Positions 1-9,920 are shown, counted from the stretch's first letter. The stretch is DNA of 64,000 nucleotides from Algibacter pacificus (GCF_008033385.1 NZ_VOGY01000001.1:124001-188000), one strand, 5' to 3'. The notes: generated by a model not told the origin, from the sequence alone. Numbers and translations: made by a program.

Positions 1-243
1 TAAGTACATAGGCGCGTACATTTGCATGGTATTACCAAAGCGTTTTTTAGTTAGCTGTTTGCTTAGTTGCGCCATTTCTTCTAAATAGGGCTTTGCAGCA
101 GGAGAAATCAACGCTTTAAAATCTTCTAAATCTCGTTTAGAATGACCTAAAGCACGCAGCACATCGCTTTCTGTTTTAGAAAATATGCTTTGTAAGGTAT
201 CCTCCCAATTGTAAGTATCAAATATGTTTTTGAAACTGCTCAT
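1..243 (-). CDS. thiH: 2-iminoacetate synthase ThiH, N-terminal part (cut by window edge)
   Basis: The reading frame opens at the ATG at 243 and runs off the left edge, leaving 81 codons. The visible part contains SPAAKPYLEEMAQLSKQLT and then KRFGNTMQMYAPMYL, which match the N-terminus of the radical-SAM tyrosine lyase ThiH just before its CxxxCxxC cluster (outside the window). ThiH splits tyrosine to give dehydroglycine for thiazole formation by ThiG. It starts 6 bases after the thiG stop, as the last visible gene of the thi operon. The identity is clear from the N-terminus and the context. Nothing can be said about whether the gene is intact. Confidence 0.9.
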   Translation of the reverse strand, partial: MSSFKNIFDTYNWEDTLQSIFSKTESDVLRALGHSKRDLEDFKALISPAAKPYLEEMAQLSKQLTKKRFGNTMQMYAPMYL

Positions 244-249
244 AGATTT

Positions 250-1023
250 TTAGTTTAAAAAACTGGTTAACGGACTACTCGCTTCAGCTTTTTTGTGGAC
301 TATAGGCGCTAGTTTGGCATTATAAGCCATGCGTCCGGCTTCAACAGCTAGTTTAAATGCGATAGCCATGGCTGTTGGATTTTGTGAAACAGCAATAGCG
401 GTATTTACCAAAACAGCGTGGGCTCCTAATTCCATAGCATATGCCGCGTGTGATGGCGCGCCAATACCAGCATCGACGATGACAGGCACGTTACTTTGGT
501 CGATTATAATTTCTAGAAAATCTTGTGTTTTTAAACCTTTATTACTACCAATAGGTGCACCTAAAGGCATTACGCATTGCGTGCCTACTTCTTCCAATCG
601 TTTACATAAAACGGGATCGGCATGAATATAAGGCATCACTACAAAACCGAGTTTTACAAGTTCTTCGGCTGCTTTTAAGGTTTCAATAGGGTCGGGTAGT
701 AAATATTTTGGATCCGGATGAATTTCTAATTTAATCCAATTGGTTTCTAATGCTTCCCGTGATAATTGTGCCGCAAAAACCGCTTCTTTTGCATTTCGAA
801 CTCCCGATGTATTGGGTAATAAATTAATTCTTGGATGGTCTAAATGTGTTAATAGATCATCTTGCTTATCTTGAACATCAACACGTTTTAGAGCAACGGT
901 TATCAGTTCACTTTCTGAAGCTAATAAGGCGGATTTCATTAATGCTGAGGAACTAAATTTTCCTGTGCCTGTAAACAATCTAGAGCAAAATGTTTTATCT
1001 GCTATTTGTAATGTATCATTCAT
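250..1023 (-). CDS. thiG: thiazole synthase ThiG
   Basis: ThiG condenses 1-deoxy-D-xylulose 5-phosphate, dehydroglycine and sulfur from the ThiS thiocarboxylate into the thiazole phosphate carboxylate, in the cytoplasm. The 257-residue product is of normal family length. It has the FTGTGKF start of the TIM barrel, the Schiff-base lysine in [10 protein letters not shown] (Lys98), and the phosphate-binding end [20 protein letters not shown] followed by [12 protein letters not shown]. The start is the ATG at 1023. The gene lies 35 bases downstream of thiE and 6 bases before thiH, so it is cotranscribed under the TPP riboswitch. No anomalies are seen. Confidence 0.96.
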   Translation of the reverse strand: MNDTLQIADKTFCSRLFTGTGKFSSSALMKSALLASESELITVALKRVDVQDKQDDLLTHLDHPRINLLPNTSGVRNAKEAVFAAQLSREALETNWIKLEIHPDPKYLLPDPIETLKAAEELVKLGFVVMPYIHADPVLCKRLEEVGTQCVMPLGAPIGSNKGLKTQDFLEIIIDQSNVPVIVDAGIGAPSHAAYAMELGAHAVLVNTAIAVSQNPTAMAIAFKLAVEAGRMAYNAKLAPIVHKKAEASSPLTSFLN

Positions 1024-1058
1024 AATAAAGTCACTTTTACAAAAGGTTTTAACGTTTT

Positions 1059-1712
1059 TTAATTTTTTGGTGTTTCCGGTTCCCAGCGTTGTTCTAAAGG
1101 TTTACTACCATTTATAAGTTCTTTAAATTTGCTTATTTTATTAAAATCCTGTGTTATTTCTCCCGAAACAGCTAAACCATAAGCGCCAGTAATCATTATA
1201 TCTAAAACATCATTTAGGGTGATGCCTCCAATGGCAATAATTGGCGTTTTGCTATTTAAGTTAGTAATAATTTCGGTATAACCTTTTTCACCTAAAACAG
1301 GGCTTAAGTTATCTTTTGTTTCTGTAAAACGAAAAGGACCTAAACCTATATAATCTACCTTTTGCTCTATGAGCTTTTGGCAATCGGTTAGCGTGTTAGC
1401 GGTTCCACCAATAATTTGCCAAGAGGCTAATCCTTTTCTAGCAATAGTTGGGGAAGTATCCGATTTTCCTAAGTGTACACCATCGGCTTTAACCTCGGCT
1501 GCTACTTTATAATAATCGTTTATAATTAACCGTGTTTGAAAATGATTGGTAATTTCTCTCGCTTTTTTTGCTGTTTCTAAAACAGTTTTAAGGTCCATTT
1601 TCTTTAAGCGTAATTGCACCAATTCGGCCCCAGCAGCGCATGCACTATGAATATTATTTAAATGGTCTTGTGGCGTAGCGCCTTGCGATATGTAATGTAA
1701 TTTAGCTATCAT
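1059..1712 (-). CDS. thiE: thiamine phosphate synthase ThiE
   Basis: The enzyme joins HMP pyrophosphate and thiazole phosphate to make thiamine phosphate. The 217-residue product keeps the recognisable active-site blocks: [10 protein letters not shown] (pyrophosphate binding), [18 protein letters not shown], and [14 protein letters not shown] with the conserved T-x-T-K. The glycine-rich IIAIGGI strand binds phosphate. This is the more canonical of the two ThiE-fold proteins in the operon. The start ATG at 1712 is one base past the thiD stop at 1714, which suggests translational coupling. The C-terminus extends slightly beyond the usual fold with a polar tail. Confidence 0.93.
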   Translation of the reverse strand: MIAKLHYISQGATPQDHLNNIHSACAAGAELVQLRLKKMDLKTVLETAKKAREITNHFQTRLIINDYYKVAAEVKADGVHLGKSDTSPTIARKGLASWQIIGGTANTLTDCQKLIEQKVDYIGLGPFRFTETKDNLSPVLGEKGYTEIITNLNSKTPIIAIGGITLNDVLDIMITGAYGLAVSGEITQDFNKISKFKELINGSKPLEQRWEPETPKN

Positions 1713-1713
1713 A

Positions 1714-2466
1714 TTATTTTTTTGAATGAAATCCTAATAGTGATTTATTAGAACTTAAAAATTTTTCGGTGTATTGTTTACCTTTTTTGCATGCTTTTAA
1801 TATAGGATATCCTAGCGCTAAATAGCTGGTTATAGCGGAAGATAAAACACAACCACTACCATGTTTTTCGGAGCAGTTGAATGATTTGGGATTTAAAGTA
1901 AATTGTTTTTTATTGATAAGAAAAAGCACATCTCTTCCTATGTTATCTGTGCGATGTCCGCCTTTTAAAAGCACATTAGTTTTGGATGCAATATAAGCCA
2001 AGGTGTCTTCTCTATTTTTTTCTGAATACAATTGTTCAATTTCATTATAATTAGGAGTTAGAAGATAGATTTTAGATAATATATCATCTAGTTTTTCTGA
2101 ATTATCGGAATGAAAATGGAAATCTGAACTTGATTTTAAAACCGGATCTAAAATGATTTTAATGTCCGGGCTTAGTACTTGTAATCTATGAATGATAATG
2201 GATAGCGTGTCCCAGTTTTCAACAATACCAATTTTAACGAAATGGATTTCAAAACGATGGAATAGTATGTCGATTTGATTTAAAACAACATCTATAGCGG
2301 TCCAATGGCAGGCTTTAAATTCAATATCATTCTGAATGGTATTGGCTGTACACACCGATAAACCATAACATTTTAATGTCTCAAATGTTTTGATATCTGC
2401 GGTTAGTCCGGCGCCATTAGATGGATCGAAACCTGCAATGGTTAATATGTTTGGACGTTTTTTCAA
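1714..2466 (-). CDS. thiD: hydroxymethylpyrimidine (phosphate) kinase ThiD
   Basis: ThiD phosphorylates HMP and then HMP phosphate to the pyrophosphate used by ThiE. The ribokinase-like fold is shown by ILTIAGFDPSNGAGLTADIK near the N-terminus, PVLKSS, LLTPNYNEIEQL, VLLKGGH, and the anion-hole end EKHGSGCVLSSAI. I place the start at a TTG at 2466, because the longer open frame reads back into the preceding gene in another phase and adds 22 unrelated residues. This TTG overlaps the TGA of the upstream gene (TTGA), an arrangement that fits coupled translation. The product is then 250 residues, close to the family length. No ATG exists near the family N-terminus. Confidence 0.9.
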   Translation of the reverse strand: MKKRPNILTIAGFDPSNGAGLTADIKTFETLKCYGLSVCTANTIQNDIEFKACHWTAIDVVLNQIDILFHRFEIHFVKIGIVENWDTLSIIIHRLQVLSPDIKIILDPVLKSSSDFHFHSDNSEKLDDILSKIYLLTPNYNEIEQLYSEKNREDTLAYIASKTNVLLKGGHRTDNIGRDVLFLINKKQFTLNPKSFNCSEKHGSGCVLSSAITSYLALGYPILKACKKGKQYTEKFLSSNKSLLGFHSKK

Positions 2467-3062
2467 ACGATAGAAGTGTTGTAAACGGTTTGTAATGCTA
2501 TAAAGTTTTCTACGGGGGTTTTCGAGTTCCAAACACCACCTAAAACACCAATACCTTTAAAGCCAAGTTTAAAAGTTTGAGCTACGGTATCGGCATTAAT
2601 GCCGCCCATACCAACAATAAATTTATCGATATGATTGACGTCGAAACATTTGCCTTCGTATCCTGCTTTTGATATGGAAGTAAATACCGGACTTAATAAG
2701 TGGTAATCGAATTCGAATTCGCAATCTTCCAATGTTTTTGGATCGTGAAAAGACGAGCTAATGGTTTTGCCAAACATGTTGAGATGCTTAAAATATTGCC
2801 CGGGATTATCGATATGATCTATTCGTTTTTGTTCTTGAAAATGAATCCCTTTTAAATTGAATTCGTTAATTAACTCATGATGATAATGCACGACAATACG
2901 GTTGTGATATTCCTGATCGATTTGGTTTAAATAGGCCACATGGTCGTTGTAGTTTTTATCGGGTTTTCTAAAATGATAATACTCTAAACCATTTTCAAAT
3001 AATTGGTTTAGGATATTGATTTCGTTTGGAAGGTCTTGTTCTGGTGCTATTAAAACGATCAT
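2463..3062 (-). CDS. TenI/ThiE-like protein of the thiamine operon
   Basis: This 199-residue protein has the ThiE/TenI TIM-barrel fold but is divergent. ThiE-type blocks appear as YYHFRKPDK, GIHFQEQ, SSSFHD, HLLSPVFTSISKAGY and FIVGMGGI. The ThiE pair I-N-D is replaced by VVHYHHE, so it probably does not simply duplicate the canonical ThiE 750 bases downstream. Thiazole tautomerase (TenI) activity is a reasonable inference from the operon. A second thiamine phosphate synthase is the alternative. The start is the ATG at 3062. Its TGA overlaps the TTG start of thiD. A structured GC-rich stretch separates it from thiC. Confidence 0.82.
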   Translation of the reverse strand: MIVLIAPEQDLPNEINILNQLFENGLEYYHFRKPDKNYNDHVAYLNQIDQEYHNRIVVHYHHELINEFNLKGIHFQEQKRIDHIDNPGQYFKHLNMFGKTISSSFHDPKTLEDCEFEFDYHLLSPVFTSISKAGYEGKCFDVNHIDKFIVGMGGINADTVAQTFKLGFKGIGVLGGVWNSKTPVENFIALQTVYNTSIV

Positions 3063-3069
3063 TTTTTTG

Positions 3070-3178
3070 AGTTAGGGATTGCAGTGAAAAGCCCACAGCC
3101 CGACGTAGGAGGTGCGAGGACTTGCAACGGAAAGCCCGACCGTGTTTTTGCAAAAAAACACGGGAACTTCCTAATTAT
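3070..3178. other. GC-rich structured intergenic element inside the thi operon
   Basis: The 120 bases between thiC and the tenI-like gene are much richer in GC than their surroundings and are clearly structured. On the plus strand TTAGG near 3072 can pair with CCTAA near 3171. An inner hairpin is formed by CCGTGTTTTT and AAAAACACGG around 3139-3163. Two imperfect direct copies of a GGA-TTGCA-GAAAGCCC-type unit lie near 3077-3092 and 3118-3136. No reading frame of note is present. It could be a processing or termination element between thiC and the later genes, or a dispersed flavobacterial intergenic repeat. I cannot name the family from sequence alone. Confidence 0.6.
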
Positions 3179-3182
3179 TTTT

Positions 3183-5048
<1,866 letters not shown>

Positions 5049-5118
5049 TTATTTGATAGCTTGCAACTGTTAATAAATGATGTTTTAATTCCGTTTAAAT
5101 TATGGGTAGATGTTGGTT

Positions 5119-5322
5119 TTAACCACCTTGAGTGGCTTTTATTATGAGTACTTGGTCGCCATCATTAAGCGTTGTAGTACGCCAGTCGGTTTTAGAAATA
5201 ATGTTTTGGTTTACGGCAAGCGCAATGCCGTTAGTGGGGATTTCTAACTTCTTTAGAATATGCTCGAGTGCATCCTCTTTATGAAATTGATGTGGTGTGC
5301 TGTTTACTTTTATGTTTATCAT
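5119..5322 (-). CDS. thiS: sulfur carrier protein ThiS
   Basis: ThiS is a small ubiquitin-like protein whose C-terminal glycine is activated and converted to a thiocarboxylate that gives sulfur to ThiG. The 67-residue product ends in ATQGG, so the essential Gly-Gly terminus is present. The beta-grasp pattern is visible as INIKVN, LAVNQNII and GDQVLIIKATQGG. It is the first gene after the TPP riboswitch and starts at the ATG at 5322. A ThiF-type activating enzyme is not in the window and may lie beyond thiH. Confidence 0.93.
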   Translation of the reverse strand: MINIKVNSTPHQFHKEDALEHILKKLEIPTNGIALAVNQNIISKTDWRTTTLNDGDQVLIIKATQGG

Positions 5323-5395
5323 ATAAAAATAGTTTGTGCAGACTAATTAAGTTTAGTCAACCATTTTTGTAAACAATAAAAGTTATTGGAATTTG

Positions 5396-5417
5396 AAAAA
5401 AGGCAGTGCGGACACTG
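5396..5417 (-). terminator. probable riboswitch attenuator hairpin
   Basis: Read on the minus strand, CAGTG-TCCG-CACTG-CC is followed by six T. This is a five-pair stem with a four-base loop and a U-run, just past the TPP aptamer and about 75 bases before thiS. The position fits the expression platform of the riboswitch (premature termination when TPP binds). The stem is short, so the exact mechanism is inferred. Confidence 0.65.
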
Positions 5418-5420
5418 TTA

Positions 5421-5506
5421 ACTTTTCCCTCCGTTGGTATTAGCCAAATCAGGTTCTAAGGATATTTCTCAAACTAATTATTAAAATAATTAATTACTCC
5501 TAAAGT
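5421..5506 (-). promoter_or_regulatory. TPP riboswitch (THI element)
   Basis: On the minus strand the thi-box blocks appear in order: TTTAGGAGT, then TTGAGAAATATCCTTAGAAC, then CCTGATTTGGCTAATACCA and CGGAGGGAAAAG. The CUGAGA-like turn (TTGAGA), the ACCUGAU core and the terminal GGGA are the standard TPP aptamer signatures. An AT-rich, variable stem-loop lies at about 5473-5497. It precedes thiS and should lower expression of the whole thi operon when TPP is plentiful. Confidence 0.95.
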
Positions 5507-5514
5507 TTACTCTA

Positions 5515-5522
5515 CAAATGTA
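5515..5522 (-). promoter_or_regulatory. promoter -7 box of the thi operon
   Basis: TACATTTG on the minus strand is an exact match to the Bacteroidota -7 consensus TAnnTTTG. It lies about 10 bases before the riboswitch aptamer, so transcription would start right at its 5' end. A clear -33 TTG is not seen at the usual distance. Confidence 0.7.
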
Positions 5523-5680
5523 TATAAAATAATGACAGATTATACTATAAAGAATGAGATTGTTTTATTTTCGAGGTTATTTGGTTGATTATAAGGTTTT
5601 TATTTCGCGGTATTGTTTTTAGGAATCACTTTTTAATTCTAGGAAGAACAATATTGATTAAATATGATAACATATTGTTT

Positions 5681-5983
5681 TTATTTCAATCGTTTCTTGC
5701 TATCCATTTTTTGATGCAAAATTCTAACAATTTCAACAATATTATTTTCCTCTTTTTTATAAAAAATGAGATGAGATTTAACTTTCACAACACGATAGTT
5801 TTTTCGAGTTTGTTCTACTGATTTGCCTATTAGATAATTATTTGCAATAAACTCTATTTCTTCTATAATCAAGGCGTAATATCTATCCGCTTGTATTTTC
5901 GACCATTTATGAAAAGTATAAATCCAAATATCATTTAAATCAATAATCGCTTGTTCACTTATTCGATATTTGTTTTTACTCAT
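5681..5983 (-). CDS. parE: ParE/RelE-family toxin
   Basis: This 100-residue basic protein matches the ParE-like toxin fold. YRISEQAIIDLNDIWIYT is the typical N-terminal helix. It is followed by the WSKIQADRYYALIIEEIEFI helix, then GKSVEQTRKNYRVVKVKSHLIFYK, and ends in the IVEIVRILHQKMD strand common to ParE proteins. ParE proteins poison DNA gyrase, while RelE relatives cut mRNA, and the sequence alone favours ParE. Its ATG (5983) overlaps the stop of the antitoxin gene by four bases (ATGA), as usual for such pairs. The pair sits between the thi operon and mutS2 as a small accessory unit. Confidence 0.9.
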   Translation of the reverse strand: MSKNKYRISEQAIIDLNDIWIYTFHKWSKIQADRYYALIIEEIEFIANNYLIGKSVEQTRKNYRVVKVKSHLIFYKKEENNIVEIVRILHQKMDSKKRLK

Positions 5984-6222
5984 AAGTGTTTGGCATGTAG
6001 TTCTAGTAGATTTTGTTTTGGATCAAAATCTTCCACAAAACCACTTTTTTCACCAGTTTCGAGTGCTTTAATTAGTGCGTTTTCTTTCTTTTCTTCACGC
6101 TCTAATAATCTAAGTGCTGAGCGAATGACTTCGCTAACGGAACCGTATCTACCAGATTTCACTTCATTTTTTATAAAATCTTCAAAGTGATCCCCAAGTG
6201 ATATTGATGTGTTTTTTCCCAT
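5980..6222 (-). CDS. parD: ParD-family antitoxin (ribbon-helix-helix)
   Basis: The protein has an N-terminal ribbon-helix-helix DNA-binding segment (KNTSISLGDHFEDFIKNEV, then SGRYGSVSEVIRSALRLLE), followed by an acidic C-terminal tail that would wrap the ParE toxin. I choose the ATG at 6222 (80 residues) over an upstream TTG at 6273. The promoter boxes at 6244-6273 lie inside that longer frame, and the family N-terminus begins at MGKNTSISL. It probably represses its own promoter. The stop codon overlaps the parE start. The assignment is firm from both motif and partner. Confidence 0.9.
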   Translation of the reverse strand: MGKNTSISLGDHFEDFIKNEVKSGRYGSVSEVIRSALRLLEREEKKENALIKALETGEKSGFVEDFDPKQNLLELHAKHL

Positions 6223-6243
6223 TTGAATTTTTTTAAAGTCACT

Positions 6244-6273
6244 CAAAAATACCAAATCTTGGTAACTTATCAA
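6244..6273 (-). promoter_or_regulatory. promoter of parDE
   Basis: Minus strand: TTG at 6273-6271, a 19-base spacer, then TATTTTTG at 6251-6244. This is a full match to the Bacteroidota TTG-N19-TAnnTTTG promoter, 21 bases before the parD ATG. Autoregulation by ParD binding here is likely from the family. Confidence 0.8.
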
Positions 6274-6307
6274 AATTCCTTAAAATAAAACCTAGATTCG
6301 TTTTTAA

Positions 6308-8476
6308 TCACTTCTTAACATGCTCCACTAATTCCAACTGGTCGATACTTACATTAGTAGTAAAGATGCCATAATTTACAACGGCTTTATTTTTTTCAAT
6401 TTTATCTATGGTTCCAACGGCTCGACCATCTTGCATGCGTACCCGATCGCCTAAGCGAATAATGGCTTTGGGTTTTGGGGCTTCAACGGCTTTTTTCTTC
6501 GCTTCTTTTTTCTTTTCACGAATGACTTCCACCTTCTTTTCAACTTCTTTTTTAACTTGAATTTCTTTGGCTTTTACTTTCTTTTTTTCTTTAGCGGTCA
6601 CCCGTTTACGTTTAGAATTTTCTATTTGAACCATTTTAAATAACTCGCCCATCAATTCTTTTTTCTGCTTGTTGTTAAAGAATTTTTCGGCAATATCATT
6701 TACTTTTTGTCCTAAGTAAATAAGGCGTTGATTGCTATCGTAAAGTTCTTGATAGCTCTCCAATTTCTTTTGTATTTTATTGTTTATTTCTTCAAGTTTA
6801 TCGGCTTCTTCTCCTTTTTTTCTTTCGTTTTGTTTTAAGGACTGTCCCGTTTTTTCTAAACGAGAGCGTTCTTTTTGAAGTTTTGCAATAGTCGCATCGA
6901 AACGGACTTTACTGCGCTCAATTTTCTTTTTGGCTCGGTTTATTAAACTGTATGGAATACCGTTTTTCTGTGCGACTTCAAAAGTAAAACTACTTCCGGC
7001 TTGCCCGATAACGAGTTTAAAAAGCGGTTCTAGTGTACGTTCGTCGAACAACATGTTGGCGTTTAACATGTGCGGCATTTCATTTGCTAAAATTTTCAGG
7101 TTAGAATAATGTGTCGTAATTATTCCAAAAGCTTCACGATGGTAAAATTCTTCTAAAAAGGTTTCCGCTAAAGCGCCACCAAGTTCGGGATCACTTCCGG
7201 TTCCAAATTCATCTATTAAAAAAAGCGTGTTTTTGTTACACTTCTTCAGGAAATAATTCATTTGTTTTAAGCGGTAGCTGTAGGTGCTTAAATGGTTTTC
7301 TATAGATTGATTATCGCCAATATCGCTTAAAATTCTATCGAATAAACAAACGGTACTACGTTCGTGTACTGGAATTAGCATGCCACTTTGCAGCATAACT
7401 TGTAGTAAACCAACGGTTTTTAAGGTGATACTTTTTCCACCGGCATTTGGTCCCGAAATAACAATAATGCGGCTATCTTTTTTTAATTTGATACTTTGCG
7501 GGAATGTTTTTTCTTTCTTTTCTAAGTTATTTAAATAGAGTAGTGGGTGGTAAGCATCGCGTAAATTCATACTGCGGTCATCGGTAAACTCAGGCAAAAT
7601 CCCATTCATGGATTTAGCGTATTTCGCTTTCGCGGAAATCACATCGATGTCGATTAAAAAATCTTGATAATTTTCTAAAAGCGGTAAAAACGGACGAATA
7701 AAATTGGTGACATCTTTTAAAATGCGGATCACTTCTTCGTGCTCTTCATATTCTAAATTATTAAGCTCACGGGAGTGTTGTAGTGTGGTTTCGGGTTCTA
7801 TATATACAATACTTCCCGTTTTGCTACCACCCATAATAGCGCCTTTAACTTTACGGCGATACATGGCTTTAACGGCTAAAACACGTTTATTATCTACTAC
7901 AGATTCACGAATATCATCTAAATATTCTAAGCCGTGATAGGTGTTTAAGGCCGAACTAAAACTAGCATTTATTTTTCCTTTTATTTGATTTATAGATTGG
8001 CGTAAATCGAATAAAACATTAGAGGCGTTATCTTTTATATCTCCAAAGCGGTCTACAATAGCGTCAACTTTTTCAATAAGTACTTTAGTAACTTCTATAT
8101 GCGATGCAAATTGATTCAGTTTTGGATAGTAGGTTTCAAATTTCTTTAAAAACACAACGATTGCATTTACCGAAACTGATATGGCTACAATTTTTTTTAA
8201 GCCGTGTACTTCCAAATAAGTATTTTCTATACGTAGTAGTTTTAATTCTTTGGTAATGGCATCAAAACCATGATTTGGAATCCGGTTATCGTTGTAAAAA
8301 GACGATAAGTATTCGTTGGTGAGTTGTAAGGCGTATTGAAGTTCTTCTTCGGTTTTAAACGGCGTAATTTCTAAGGCTTTTTGGTTGCCTAACGGCGTAA
8401 TGCAAAGCTCGCTTACTTGTTGTAAAACGGTTTGAAATTCTAAATCTTGTAATGTTTTTTTGTGAATGTGTATCAT
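6308..8476 (-). CDS. mutS2: MutS2-family ATPase lacking the Smr nuclease domain
   Basis: The 722-residue product has the MutS2 core (N-terminal clamp without a mismatch-binding domain). Walker A is SGPNAGGKS (about 340), Walker B is LFLIDEFGTGSDPELGGAL, and TTHYSNLK is also present. A long charged coiled coil rich in Lys and Glu follows (about 515-660). The C-terminus is the KOW-like LGDRVRMQDGRAVGTIDKIE and ends there. The Smr domain with its LDLRG motif, found at the end of many MutS2 proteins, is absent. The family acts on branched DNA or, in Bacillus, on collided ribosomes. Without Smr the protein cannot cut by that route. The start is the ATG at 8476, with a promoter just upstream. Confidence 0.9.
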   Translation of the reverse strand: MIHIHKKTLQDLEFQTVLQQVSELCITPLGNQKALEITPFKTEEELQYALQLTNEYLSSFYNDNRIPNHGFDAITKELKLLRIENTYLEVHGLKKIVAISVSVNAIVVFLKKFETYYPKLNQFASHIEVTKVLIEKVDAIVDRFGDIKDNASNVLFDLRQSINQIKGKINASFSSALNTYHGLEYLDDIRESVVDNKRVLAVKAMYRRKVKGAIMGGSKTGSIVYIEPETTLQHSRELNNLEYEEHEEVIRILKDVTNFIRPFLPLLENYQDFLIDIDVISAKAKYAKSMNGILPEFTDDRSMNLRDAYHPLLYLNNLEKKEKTFPQSIKLKKDSRIIVISGPNAGGKSITLKTVGLLQVMLQSGMLIPVHERSTVCLFDRILSDIGDNQSIENHLSTYSYRLKQMNYFLKKCNKNTLFLIDEFGTGSDPELGGALAETFLEEFYHREAFGIITTHYSNLKILANEMPHMLNANMLFDERTLEPLFKLVIGQAGSSFTFEVAQKNGIPYSLINRAKKKIERSKVRFDATIAKLQKERSRLEKTGQSLKQNERKKGEEADKLEEINNKIQKKLESYQELYDSNQRLIYLGQKVNDIAEKFFNNKQKKELMGELFKMVQIENSKRKRVTAKEKKKVKAKEIQVKKEVEKKVEVIREKKKEAKKKAVEAPKPKAIIRLGDRVRMQDGRAVGTIDKIEKNKAVVNYGIFTTNVSIDQLELVEHVKK

Positions 8477-8512
8477 TCCAGGTTTAATCGGTGTTTAGGC
8501 TAAAAATAAGTG

Positions 8513-8520
8513 CAAATTTA
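8513..8520 (-). promoter_or_regulatory. promoter -7 box of mutS2
   Basis: TAAATTTG on the minus strand fits TAnnTTTG exactly and lies 36 bases before the mutS2 ATG. No TTG is seen at the -33 distance. Confidence 0.55.
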
Positions 8521-8693
8521 CATATTCTAAATGAGAATGCGGTGTATGAAATGTGTCTCGATGAAATTAATAAGGTTAAGTTAAATTTTTCTGTTTTTTT
8601 AAGGAATTATAAATATAATTGGACTTCTGTTTTTTGTGTCATTTTTATGAAGAATCAATATGGAAATTTTTTATTTATGAAAAAAGGTTATAC

Positions 8694-8701
8694 TACTTTT
8701 G
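8694..8701 (+). promoter_or_regulatory. promoter -7 box of the MFS gene
   Basis: TACTTTTG is an exact TAnnTTTG match placed 27 bases before the chosen start of the transporter gene. No clear -33 TTG is present. Confidence 0.6.
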
Positions 8702-8728
8702 CACCTTTAAATTGTAATGCTTTTTATA

Positions 8729-9871
8729 ATGGAATTACGAGTAAAACAACGTATTGCGTTAAGTGTCTATTTTTTCTTGTCGGGAATTTGCTTTGCGTCT
8801 TGGGCATCGCGAATACCAACAATAAAAACTTTTTTTGATTTAAATGAAGCCGAATTGGGAACTATTCTTATAGCTATGCCTATAAGTTCTTTAATAGGTT
8901 TGCCTATTTCTGGCTGGTTGGTGTCTAAATTTGATAGCCGGATTCCCTTAATATTTGCTTTTGTGTTTTTTTCAATATCGTTGGCTATGATTGGTTTTGC
9001 AACCACTACACTTGGCCTAGTATTATCTATTTCTAGTTTTGCTTTCTGTTTACGTGTTTTGAATATCTCTATAAACACACAATCTATTTCATTACAGAAA
9101 AAGTTTGAAAAGCGGGTAGTAGGCGCTTTTCACGGACTTTGGAGTACTGGCGGTTTGTTTGGTGTTTTAGTGTCTACCTTAATGGTGAAGTTTGGAGTTC
9201 CAATCCATGTTCATTTATTTAGCATCGGTATTTTTGCAATAATCGTGGCATTGGCAACTTATAAGTTTACTTTAAAAAATGATAAAGCACCTTCGGGAAA
9301 TAAGTTGATAATTAGTAAACCAGATCCCTATATTATGTGTTTGGGGCTTTTAGTGTTTTTTGCAGCTATTTGCGAAGGAGGCATGTTCGATTGGAGTGGC
9401 GTTTACTTTAAAGAAGTTTTAAAGGAAGATGTTTTTACTTATGGGTATTTAATGTTTATGACCACTATGGCCTTATCGCGTTTCTTTTCCGATAAATTGG
9501 TAACACAAATTGGGGTATTAAAAACCTATGTTTTAAGTAGTAGTTTGATTATTGTGGGAATTTCTATGGCTGTATTTTTTCCTATGTTTTGGTCGGCTTT
9601 GTTTGGTTTCTTTTTAGTGGGCTTTGGTACGGCAGCATTTTTTCCGCTTACGATGTCTTTGGCAGGGAATTCAACCAAGTATTCGCCAGGAATGGCTATT
9701 TCAATCATTACAACCTATGCTATTTTCGGGATGCTTATTGGTCCGCCGCTAATTGGGTATTTGGCGCATGCCTTTGGTTTAAAAAATGCGTTTGGACTTT
9801 TTATAGCAATTGGTTTTATGTTTATTCCTGTGGCTTTCGCGCTTTTTAAATTTGAAGAACAAGATTCGTGA
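8729..9871 (+). CDS. MFS transporter, YbjJ-like
   Basis: The protein is almost entirely hydrophobic, with about 12 membrane segments, and begins RIALSVYFFLSGICFASWAS, the typical YbjJ-type first helix. It has an intracellular loop of the MFS kind (SGWLVSKFDSRIPLI) and the FHGLWSTGGLFGVL segment shared by this subfamily. The substrate is not predictable. The start is taken as the ATG at 8729 (380 residues). An ATG at 8717 in the same frame adds MLFI and is possible. The promoter box at 8694-8701 allows either. The gene stands alone and diverges from mutS2. Confidence 0.85.
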   Translation: MELRVKQRIALSVYFFLSGICFASWASRIPTIKTFFDLNEAELGTILIAMPISSLIGLPISGWLVSKFDSRIPLIFAFVFFSISLAMIGFATTTLGLVLSISSFAFCLRVLNISINTQSISLQKKFEKRVVGAFHGLWSTGGLFGVLVSTLMVKFGVPIHVHLFSIGIFAIIVALATYKFTLKNDKAPSGNKLIISKPDPYIMCLGLLVFFAAICEGGMFDWSGVYFKEVLKEDVFTYGYLMFMTTMALSRFFSDKLVTQIGVLKTYVLSSSLIIVGISMAVFFPMFWSALFGFFLVGFGTAAFFPLTMSLAGNSTKYSPGMAISIITTYAIFGMLIGPPLIGYLAHAFGLKNAFGLFIAIGFMFIPVAFALFKFEEQDS

Positions 9872-9903
9872 TATTAATATACAAAACTAAGCGGTCAATA
9901 TAC

Positions 9904-9920
9904 ATTCGTGAATTCGTGGC
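9904..9920. repeat. short dispersed motif, copy 1
   Basis: The 17-base stretch ATTCGTGAATTCGTGGC is nearly identical (16 of 17) to 35721-35737. It lies between a stop codon and a terminator. It contains two tandem ATTCGTG units. No function is evident. Confidence 0.5.

Noticed and set aside
8491-8838. Plus-strand frame of 115 codons before and into the MFS gene
   Set aside because: It overlaps the MFS transporter in another phase. The first part is a low-complexity leader, and the -7 box of the MFS gene lies inside it.
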